From the NCBI GenBank assembly GCA_963669155.1, contig CAVLGW020000018.1, positions 1 through 64,000 on the forward strand: DNA of 64,000 nt, written 5' to 3'. The notes under the pieces were generated by a model. The model worked only from the letters and a program-made list of their open reading frames with translations, was not told the origin of the DNA and searched no databases. Within the stretch, counting starts at the first letter, position 1, and each line of letters begins with the position of its first letter. Source of the DNA: Arbacia lixula. Taxonomy: Eukaryota; Echinodermata; Echinoidea; Arbacioida; Arbaciidae. The translations under genes were made by a program, and so were the position numbers. Of the stretch, positions 23,001 through 30,059 are shown piece by piece.

Positions 23001-24240
23001 AGCAATCTTCTTGCCAATGGTCTTAAATTCATGTAATACATGAATTAAAGACCATAGCAATCTTCTTGCCAATGGTCTTAAATTCATGTAATACATGAAT
23101 TAAAGACCATTGGCAAGAAGATTGCTCACGATCACCTTTTGAGGGTTTTTTTGTCTTCCCATTAAAATATATTCCCTTTAAACTAAAACATTTTCTTTGT
23201 CATCAATTTCTGCATTATAGAGCGCAAATATGTTCAGTGGACAGAGAGTGAGAGCAAAGTTATCCTGTCACACTTTGGGCATTACATCCGTGGGGAGGCA
23301 CCAAAAAGACTTCCAGGTAATCATACTGAGAATTATGCTCTATGCATCAGTAGTTTTAGAAAAAAAGGAGAAAATTTGAAAGATTATCCCTACCTTTAGC
23401 ATTTACTAAACTACATGTAAAAGGGGGGGGGGGGGGGGGTAGATGAGTATTTCTCCATACCATATAAATTCTTCTTTAACTCTATTAGCATTCACCTGTA
23501 ACTCTCTCCTGTTGTTTACCTGGAAAATTTTAAGATATATATGTTGTGTATCAAATGAAAGTTGAAGATTTTTTAATAAGAATTCTTATGTATAACTCAT
23601 ATGGTATACTGTCATTTGTATCATTTTTGCATAATTTCCTTGTGGCCATTCCTTCAAAACTTAAGCACTGTTTTGTTGCTTTTTCAGTAGGAGTTGATCT
23701 ACATGTATATATACATGTATGCACAAAGATTCTTATATCAACAAAATCTGACCAGATTCAACAGAGAAAAGGAGTGCATAATATATTATATTGGATGGTT
23801 ATACATGTATATTTGAAAGGGATACCAGAGAAGAATATTGCACAAGTTAGCCTGAGGGTCAATAAAGTTTAATCATATTAATTATTCTTTGTGCGTGAAG
23901 TTATAAAATGATATTTTGTCTCTGGAACGCTACTTTTGATTCCAATTTCATGATTGCATGTACATTAAACATTCATGATCAAGCGCATGGTGAAAACTGA
24001 TAGCTATTTTGAGGGCCATTAAAAAAAAAAAAAATCTTATTATATGAGAGAATGTATAACATAACATAGCATTTTTTTAAACATTTTTAACCAGGTATCC
24101 AAGAGCTAAAGGACTTCGTTGACCGGAAGATTGTGCAGCATGACTGCTTGACTATCAAGACAAAAATTTTCAATGAACAGAACAAAAGACGACGTCTTGA
24201 AAAGCAAAGATCTGTTGATATGGGAATTATGGAGATTTAA
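10901..24240 (+). CDS. SET-domain / Crypton-type tyrosine recombinase / Myb-like fusion gene (one in-frame stop)
   Basis: My model joins nine coding exons: 10901-11009, 13242-13395, 15333-18376, 19317-19382, 20257-20322, 20658-20723, 21494-21568, 23221-23316 and 24095-24240. Every intron is GT-AG, and the phases carry through to a TAA at 24238, giving 1,274 codons including the stop. Order: KMT5A/PR-Set7-like SET domain (residues ~37-148), acidic repeats (193-448), C2H2 (570-588) and C2HC (647-666) fingers, tyrosine recombinase core (~900-1090), three 22-residue repeat exons, an AT-hook-like stretch (~1180) and a Myb-like segment (~1195-1245). A TAG at 16414-16416 (codon 449) lies in frame between SET and recombinase halves. 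Related SET plus recombinase-like proteins are, to my recollection, present as uncharacterised predictions in other aquatic animals; I cannot search. Methylation and DNA binding are inferred roles. Confidence 0.85.
11010..13241 (+). other. SET gene intron with C run and polypyrimidine tract
   Basis: No coding exon is supported. It contains a 20-base C run at 11604-11623 and a roughly 550-base CCTT/TTCTCC-rich tract at about 12190-12660. That tract opens spurious proline/serine/leucine-rich frames on the plus strand, including a near-duplicate 36-base phrase around TTCTTTCTCATCTCATTTTC. No branch or regulatory element can be assigned with confidence. Confidence 0.6.
13242..13395 (+). CDS. SET gene exon 2, N-terminal half of SET domain
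   Basis: Acceptor CCGTAG and donor GTATGT bound the exon. It encodes RGVFTMRTFSAGDFLLHYRG and continues to FFCGKNV, matching the first strands of KMT5A/PR-Set7 SET domains (the GxGVF turn that contacts S-adenosylmethionine, then GDF and Y-x-G). It must be read with exon 3: the split cysteine codon TG|C joins them. Confidence 0.9.
13974..14207. mobile_element. Foldback element (234-bp hairpin) in SET gene intron
   Basis: Two arms of roughly 115 bases pair almost completely around a centre near 14090. The outer ends read CACTCCAGCTCAAAGGAATT and its complement, and inner segments include GGAGCCGCAGTTTTAAACCG. It has no coding capacity. In the pre-mRNA of the SET gene it would form a long double-stranded stem between the two SET-domain exons. 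Confidence 0.88.
15333..18376 (+). CDS. SET gene exon 3: SET C-half, acidic repeats, zinc fingers, tyrosine recombinase
   Basis: A 3,044-bp exon from acceptor ATTTCAG to donor GTAAGT. It starts with CIDATHSDGLGRLVND and ELRYDYG, the pseudoknot and catalytic-tyrosine motifs of SET domains. After the repeats come CPFCDNLCTKLSRHISTVH and CGQCKGFYNSGYLGRHRKEC. The recombinase core has Arg at residue 921/922 (NARRGGEP), Lys 970 (GKGRHLVPV), Arg 1047 (TKNRHRIST, with Thr in the usual His place), His 1073 (HMGHS) and Tyr 1082 (NTYQAP). The spacing Arg-His-Tyr fits phage-integrase/Crypton enzymes, which cut DNA through a phosphotyrosine. The frame past the donor is intron sequence. Confidence 0.88.
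15646..16413 (+). repeat. In-frame coding repeat, 165-bp and 111-bp units
   Basis: A tandem array inside exon 3. Long units of 55 residues begin SSDVNYMQELSDSDHQPG and continue TQESDLRKENPSREEELRR to about NDCFQ. Short units of 37 residues lack the first 18. The order is long, long, short, long, short, then a partial. The units are nearly identical at DNA level, so expansion is recent. The encoded region is charged, probably disordered and rich in acidic/serine motifs. Antisense frames here are artefacts of the repeat. Confidence 0.93.
16414..16416 (+). other. In-frame TAG stop inside the SET-recombinase gene
   Basis: The frame on both sides of this codon is the same, so it is a single stop and not a frameshift. 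It lies just after the coding repeat. The next in-frame ATG is at 16564. Possibilities: an allele-specific nonsense change, a sequencing error, splicing that removes it (GTAAAC donors occur within the long repeat units and CAG acceptors follow at about 16421 and 16434), readthrough, or two separate proteins. Confidence 0.9.
18469..19013. mobile_element. Foldback element (~545 bp) with ~155-bp inverted arms
   Basis: The arms 18469-18625 and 18858-19013 are inverted copies, sharing CAACACTTCGTCAGGTGTGA, AAGTAGGGGTTTATA and CCTTTGGTCAGTGCAG. The centre is a CG-rich ~230-base spacer. It lies in the intron after exon 3; the open frame that runs from exon 3 into this element is not coding. It has no transposase. 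Confidence 0.88.
19317..19382 (+). CDS. SET gene exon 4 (first of three duplicated exons)
   Basis: A 66-bp symmetric phase-1 exon with acceptor TGAAAG and donor GTACAA. It encodes GQHMESTRQENVSDDEGST, an acidic serine-rich segment similar to exons 5 and 6 but the most diverged of the three. Confidence 0.75.
19453..19690. mobile_element. Small MITE with 12-bp terminal inverted repeats
   Basis: Perfect inverted ends TTTACACTGGCA (19453-19464) and its complement (19679-19690) enclose 238 bp. Inside is a 10-bp-stem hairpin, GTACTATCGG and complement, at about 19482-19508, and AATTGC-rich sequence. It lies in the intron between exons 4 and 5 of the SET gene. I could not fix a target duplication. 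Confidence 0.6.
20257..20322 (+). CDS. SET gene exon 5 (second duplicated exon)
   Basis: A 66-bp phase-1 symmetric exon with acceptor TTAAAG and donor GTATAC. It encodes GQHLESAQQERMSDDEGSTS. Both the exon and about 200 bases of upstream intron recur at exon 6, with only about two exon differences, so exons 5 and 6 arose by a recent ~401-bp tandem duplication. Confidence 0.8.
20658..20723 (+). CDS. SET gene exon 6 (third duplicated exon)
   Basis: A 66-bp phase-1 symmetric exon with acceptor TTAAAG and donor GTACCT. It encodes GQHLESAQHERMSDDEGSTS. Because each copy is symmetric, any number can be included or skipped without breaking the frame. Confidence 0.8.
20760..21490 (+). other. SET gene intron, no feature seen
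   Basis: AT-rich intron sequence with an A run near 20866-20880 and short ATGCATGCATGCAT-type motifs near 21130. I see no exon, RNA gene or clear transposon. Confidence 0.5.
21494..21568 (+). CDS. SET gene exon 7, AT-hook-like
   Basis: A 75-bp exon with acceptor TTTAAAG and donor GTAAGC. It encodes DDLTNADRTDRRRGRGGQPA and a short continuation. The RRRGRGG core resembles an AT-hook (a short minor-groove DNA-binding motif), although the canonical RGRP is not exact. Confidence 0.7.
21569..22940 (+). other. SET gene intron, no feature seen
   Basis: No exon or recognisable mobile element. Two small palindromes lie near 22425-22450 (GTGTACAGCGTACAC and CTCGAGAGAACTCGAG). Confidence 0.5.
22950..23177. 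mobile_element. TTAA-flanked foldback MITE, family A copy 2
   Basis: Same family as 1345-1709. It begins AGGGAATATATTGTACTGGG after TTAA (22946-22949) and ends with the complement before TTAA (23178-23181). An internal hairpin around ATTCATGTAATACATGAAT with the GGTCTTAAATTCATG phrase is duplicated, so it is rearranged relative to copy 1. It lies in the SET gene intron just before exon 8. Confidence 0.87.
23221..23316 (+). CDS. SET gene exon 8, Myb-like segment
   Basis: A 96-bp exon with acceptor TTATAG and donor GTAATC. It encodes KYVQWTESESKVILSHFGHY and IRGEAPKRLP. The Trp-x-x-x-E start, hydrophobic helix positions and the following P-x-x...F-V pattern in exon 9 resemble the C-terminal Myb/SANT-like domain that I associate with this SET-recombinase protein group. 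The assignment is by pattern, not by search. Confidence 0.75.
24095..24240 (+). CDS. SET gene final exon 9
   Basis: Acceptor AACCAG opens an exon encoding GIQELKDFVDRKIVQHD, then a basic helix (NEQNKRRRLEKQR), ending MGIMEI and TAA at 24238-24240. The basic run could act as a nuclear localisation signal. No clear AATAAA lies close behind the stop, so the 3' UTR length is not defined. Confidence 0.78.
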
Positions 24241-24244
24241 AACA

Positions 24245-24760
24245 AAACTTTGCATGGTCATCTCGGTAAGCCCATGGACTCCGTGTCTAGCAAAGTCTCG
24301 GACATCCTGACCGACCCAGCGGAATGTGCGCCCGCGGTCAATCACCAGCACGGCAGCAGCACCAGCAGCAACGCTAGCGACCAGAGCGCCAGCTCGGGCA
24401 ACTCCCAGGGCACACTGGTCTACCGGCCCGTGGGAGGCGTCCCCGAATTCCAGACCGCCTCCATGCAAACAGCCGGGAGGGAAGGGGGCATCGCTGCCGG
24501 ACCAGTCCCCTCCGCGGGCGTCGAGGAGAAGCACGGGAACAGGGCCGGCCGGTGGCGGATGGCGGGGTACACACGTGGTCGCGAATGCTGGCAGATGGGC
24601 ACCCAACTCCGTCGTGGAGATCATGCAGCCATGATGCACTCAACGACATGCCGATGGGGAAGCCCAGCGAGGGAAGCTTTGCAGTCTCGCAGTTTGCTCT
24701 CCAGGGGTTTGCTGTCCAGGCGATGCACTATGACAATTTTAGGTTAGCATCGCTTGCTGC
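24245..24760 (+). pseudogene. GC-rich coding-like island, unrecognised, possible retrocopy
   Basis: About 500 bases of distinctly GC-rich, intronless sequence sit immediately after the SET gene stop in AT-rich surroundings. One plus-strand frame (from 24250) gives PMDSVSSKVSDILTDPAE and a Ser/Gln-rich stretch. A different frame is more protein-like downstream (SEGSFAVSQFALQGFAVQAM near 24665-24725). That suggests an indel within an old coding sequence. I do not recognise the parent. It may be a processed pseudogene fragment or the GC-rich 3' UTR of the SET gene. Open frames exist on both strands, so coding status is unproven. Confidence 0.35.
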
Positions 24761-24769
24761 CAGACTAGT

Positions 24770-27355
24770 ATGTCCCATAATCACAGTGTCCTACAGTTTT
24801 TTTTTTTTATATTTAAGTAAACAGTGTCCTACAGTTGCATATACTACATGTATGTGCACATTTCCAGTTTCCATTGAAAATATACACGATGTTTTACTTG
24901 TGAATAGTTGGGATTTTTTTTTATCATGATCAAGCCAAATTATTTCAATGGAAACCAGAAGTGTGGATACTGCAAATGTTGTGTGATGTAGCACTTTCTA
25001 CATTGGAGCAACATGTGATAGGGAGAATTGGTTAGCTATTTGGTGATAACATTTGTTGACTACTTCCTATGTCTTCTACACATAATTCAGTATTTTCTCA
25101 GAGAGATGTTTTGCTTGTTATCGTATATATTTTGTGAAGAAAGCACACTTGCATTCCATACATGTATCATTTCAAGTTTAGCTAAAGGTAATGTGGAAAT
25201 CTTAATTGAGATGCTTACACCTTCTATATGAGTTCTCTGCAAAATGACGTCATTAGCTATGGCAGTGTAATATAAAATTGGATATAGCAAAACTGCCTCA
25301 TTCCTTGTATTTATTTTCCAAATTACCAACTATTATGGTCAATCTTTCCCCGATATTTAATGGTGGGGAAATATGCACCAATCAAATAAGAGAAAAGAAT
25401 ATCCAATAACAGGATAGTAGTATAACTCAAACTTAGATATCCATGCAGTGAAGTAGTTCTTTTGCAGGAATACTGTTCCGTTAGTTGATTTTTTCTTTAA
25501 ACTTACCTGAGATGACTATATTTTATAGTTACAATGAATATGCAAACAGTGAGTAGAGTTTTGATGTGTTTATTATAATAATGTGTACTTTTGTAAAGGA
25601 TATACTATCAGAACAGAAATCTTATGGTCTTTGATCCATTTTTTTTCCTTTCACTTTTAGTTCTGTCCAAAAATACGTTTTAATATAACCAACTTGGTTA
25701 AAGGTCACATACGTGTATTACTGTACTTTGTCAAAAACAGAGTGATTTCAAAATGAGTGATGCTTATGAGTTCTGTTGAATGTGCAAATTTCTTTTGCAT
25801 ATGATGTGATGATATTCAAAGCGAAATCCTTAAATTATCGCATGCTCTTTGAAATGTTAAAGATATATGTTATGTTAACCCTATATCCACTGGGGGGGGG
25901 GGGGGGGGATCAAATTTTCAGTGAAGTGTCAAGCATTATTTGAAACAAGTTTTGTGAAAATCTGACGAGGTCATGTGACATTTCGTAGGCGCATTTCAGC
26001 CCAAAATTTGACAAAAACCTGCATTTTCCATAGAACATTTGCATACAAAACAGCACACATTTGATAAATTGCTCTGAAACGGCCTTTTCAATATTCTACG
26101 ACAATTACAAGCTGTTAGGTGACTTGAATCATTAAATTTTGAATTATATTAGAAAAAAAATAAAAACAATGAATCACATAAGAAATAAAAACTACATACA
26201 TATAATGAATTGTTTTTGATTTGCAAACTTTACAATATAATCTTGTTGACAATGCTTCTAGGATACTATCTGCAAATTGGCTTTCAATTGAAAGAAATTT
26301 TGATAGATTTGTGAAATTGGTGAAATGTGATGCATCTCATTTGCATACATTTTACTCAATGAAATTAAGAATGTTGGGACACGAAAAAAAAACATGCAGT
26401 GATGTTCTTGACATGTGTCTTCATGTGTTAGCAATTTTTGCGCCGATCAGACGTTCTACAACCAAGATCTCGGGGGGCCGGGGGCACATTGACGACCCCC
26501 CCCCCCCCCCCCCTAGTAAAAACCTGCTCTGAAATAGCCCAGTGGAATTAGGGTTTAAGAAGACAAAGTGTCGGCCTTACAATTGCCAGTGTTCTAGACT
26601 GAGTAGATGAAACAAATCTTCTTAAAAGTTTGTTTGCCAAGCATAAAGGAAGAGCTGTTCTGTGTTTTGTTCTGTTTTGTTTTGTTTTTTCATTTTCATT
26701 TTCATTTTCATTCTCATTCCAGGTAATCTTCAAATATTTTGTAACATAACTTTTGACTTCAAATTATTTTGAATTAACTATTTAAAAAGAATAAGACATA
26801 CATGTATTTCAGTTTTAGTTTTAGTTTTTGAAAGTTTGTTGTTATCAACAGAAGTGTGATTTTAACAAGAATATCAAATAAACAATTTAACATTCATACA
26901 TATAGTACATGTTGCATGTAGTACATTTCGAGCTTAGAATATGATTAAAGAATACATCCATGCATATCCGTAGTATAGGACTGTTCTGTTGCATAGGCGT
27001 ATGAACAAATGTAATTTATTATGTCCAGGGGGGGGGGGGGGGGGGGCGGAACCCGCACGCACGCACGCGCGAAAATAGTCCGGCTAATGTACACCATGCG
27101 TCATTAGCTGCACGTCCTGCAATTGTACCCCAAGTATGGTGAAAAACAACAGCTGGACAAAGTTTTGAGCCTAAACAATGTATATCTCTTAAATAGCAAC
27201 TGACATTTTGGAGCTAAATTGCTATTTTTTACTGATGGTTAGCAAACACAATAAACCATAAAAACACCTGAAATAATTGTGGTGTTAAAGATATATCGTG
27301 ATAGTCCTGCTAAGGAACCATTTTTTCGTATGTCCAGCTAAGTTACCATATAGAG

Positions 27356-27356
<1 letters not shown>
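24770..27356. other. Intergenic, no gene seen
   Basis: AT-rich sequence without a supported gene. It holds long G or C runs at 25892-25908, 26496-26513 and 27028-27046, and a short TTTTCATTTTCATTTTCATT repeat near 26690. Confidence 0.5.

Positions 27357-27398
<42 letters not shown>
27357..27398. repeat. (TA)n microsatellite
   Basis: About 42 bases of TA dinucleotide repeat. Frames through it are spurious. Confidence 0.97.
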
Positions 27399-27400
<2 letters not shown>

Positions 27401-27603
27401 TGTATACAATCATATACGCACACGCCAATATTTTATTCAATGAAAAAACAATTATATATTGCCAGATTTCAAGTAGGTTTCGGACAAGTACAAAACCCAC
27501 AGCTTCGACACCACACAATACACAATACGCCATAGCGAGCATCGCTGAGGCAAGCGGCGCACCCTGAACAAACGTTGCAATAATTGTATGTGAATGTAGA
27601 CCA

Positions 27604-27761
27604 GGGTCCCGTTGCATAAAACTTACCATGAATAGTAGCTCTACCATCAATTGTAACTACCATGGTAACATCACTCAAGAGCCAATCAAATTGAAGGTTT
27701 CCATAGAAGTTGCCATTGATAGCAAAGTTACCATCAATGTAAGTTTTATACAACGGGACCC
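27604..27761. mobile_element. MITE with ~30-bp inverted ends
   Basis: A 158-bp element. The left end GGGTCCCGTTGCATAAAACT is matched by the inverted right end (one base differs, TATACAACGGGACCC). The interior repeats variants of TACCATCAATGT in both orientations, so the whole element folds. No coding capacity. Confidence 0.85.
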
Positions 27762-27934
27762 AGGGTCGTTATAAACGTAAACAACGATAGTTTTTTACTT
27801 TCCATGAAAAGGTTCATAAACCTATGACTGTTACATTTCATATACAATACTCTTGAGGTATACTACGGATTCCTGCAGATTTTCATGTCTTTTGCAAATG
27901 GTCACTTTGTCTTAACTTTAAGAAGGTATCAAGT

Positions 27935-28200
27935 CGTGATAGTGTTGATGTTATTGGGAAGGTCACTACTGAGGACACTAAAAGAAACCAAACCTTTTTG
28001 ACATTGAATATGTCATTGTTCTGTCAAAGCATGTTTACATATCCAAAAATAATAACTTCGTCAACAATCATACTGATAAGATACAAGTTCATTGATCTTC
28101 ACTACCGGTGTACCATAAATCAAAACACTCTAATTTGATAAACAAATTGAAGGGCAGCAATTAAGCCTGTATCAATGTTGATACTGATAGATGTATTGAT
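27935..28200. repeat. Dispersed repeat, partner at 42780-43110
   Basis: The run from GATAGTGTTGATG through AAAGAAACCAAACC, GAATATGTCATTG, CAATCATACTGATAA and a final TATCAATGTTGATA recurs, diverged, at 42780-43110 in the same orientation. It also shares the TCAATATTGATA phrase with the tandem repeats at 30.2-32.5 kb, so it appears to be part of a larger dispersed family. Confidence 0.6.
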
Positions 28201-28883
28201 ATATCACTTGATATATCTTTGCCCTAAATTCTAACAACTAATTTTGTTTATTTATAGGATAGAAACAATCTCGCATAATGGTCAAAAGATCGAGGTCACT
28301 CGTGGCGGCCATTTTGAGAAATTGTGGTCAGCAGGGAGGAAAGTAAAGGACTGTTGTTTCCATTATTGATGCAATTAATACACACACTCCGTATTTAGAA
28401 AAATGTCATCTATTGTTGAATAGTTTGGTTACAATGTACCTCTTTTCATCATTTTCTAATCCTGATCTCTTTTTCTTATTCCCCTCTCGTCGACGCATAT
28501 AGTGTGTGTGTATGTGTGTGTGTGTGTGTATGCCTGTGTGTGCGTGTTATGTGTGATTATGTATATAACCTTTATAACATTGACTTCATTTGAATATGGA
28601 TCTGTTTATTATTGTTTATCTATGTATTTTAGTATGTAAAGGGAAGATTTGCTTCTTAAGGGTCCATATAACATTATTTTATGTTTGTAAATAAGTTGTA
28701 GTTTCGTTTGTTCATTTTTATAATAGTTGAATAAATAAAGTGGAATACAAAATTGCAATGTGAGGGAAAATGTTGACACAGAGGCCCATATAGTGGACAG
28801 AAGCGACGTGTTCACCCGATACACGGGTTTGTGTGTTAACCAAGGATACTTAAAGAAATGGATAATCCCTTAGGTTTGTATAC

Positions 28884-29821
28884 GCCCTGTTCATATAAAA
28901 TAATCATGATACATGTAATACTGGCGTTACTACCGATGCACTTTGGTAAGAAAATTTCCAGCGAGCCCCTAAATACATCGCTCGCTGAAAAAGCCATATA
29001 CATGTAGCTTTGATTTGGACAGCTGGAGTTTCTCCATGTTCCGCTAAGTACGAGCGGTGCGATTATAGCGAGCAACGTGCCAGACCGCAATGTACATGCA
29101 ATTAAGGCGTAACATTTCCGGCTATTTTGCGGACGCAGTTAAAAAGATTCGTTTAGCGCAATATTTTTATGTTATTACATGTAATACATGTACATGTACT
29201 AGGTCTCTATCCGCAAAATAGCCGCAAAATAAGCGGAAACAAGGAGAAAGCAAATACTGTACCGCATTAGTTGAGTGATTCCCGTTCATATATGCAGCTA
29301 TCGGTAATGCATCGGCAAAATTGCCGCAAATGTTGCGCTGATTTTGCGTGGTGTGTCGATAACCCCGTTCATATACACCACCTATCCACGAAAAAGGCGA
29401 AAAAACATTTGCGGCAATTTTCCCGATGCATTACCGATAGCTGCGTATGTGAACGGGAAGCGCTCAAATGATGCGGTATTTGCTTCCTCCTTTTTTGCGC
29501 TTATTTTGCGGCTTTTTCGCAGATTGAGACCTAGTAATAATATAGCAACATTGCGGTAACCGATTCTTGTAAACTGCGTCCGCAAAAAAAGCGTAAATGT
29601 TGCGCATTTTGCATCGCACTCTGGCACGTGGGTCGCTAATCCTACCGCTCGTATGGCTGAGCGGAGCATGTCACCACTGGTTTGGAGAGAGTCCAGCTGT
29701 CCAAAACACCGCAACTTTACGGCTTTTGAGGTGTATATGAACGGTGCTTTTGCGGCTCGCTAGAGACTATCTGAACGATGTGCATCGGTAATAATAGCGG
29801 CATATGGGATATGAACGGGGC
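28884..29821. mobile_element. Large foldback element, ~940-bp palindrome
   Basis: Two arms of about 470 bases are inverted copies around a centre near 29370. The ends read GCCCTGTTCATAT and the complement of GCCCCGTTCATAT. Both arms share TTTGGACAGCTGGA, ACTAGGTCTC, GCAGCTATCGGTAATGCATC and many GCAAAATAGCC-type words. It is CG-richer than its flanks and has no transposase-like frame. The open frames inside are palindrome artefacts. A shorter relative lies at 39903-40190. Confidence 0.87.
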
Positions 29822-30059
29822 TTATGAACGGGGTTAGATGTATTCACATACTGGTACGTAAACACATGTTGGTTGATCTTGCAGTAAAAAGAACCATGAT
29901 AATGTGAAGGTTAATGAAAGATTTACGCACAAAACCCGAACACAATCTGATTCTTAGTTAGCTGTTGCATAAGATATTATGACATTGACTCCTTGGTTGA
30001 TGTTTCATCACTTCAAACAGAGTTTGTATACCTTCATTTTTTAAACATTTTAATCTAGT

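Noticed and set aside
24250-24929. A separate intact gene at the GC-rich island
   Set aside because: Protein-like sequence changes frame midway and open frames exist on both strands; I kept it only as a possible pseudogene.
29271-29714. Several 60-110 codon frames within 29.2-29.7 kb
   Set aside because: They lie inside the large palindrome and mirror each other on both strands.
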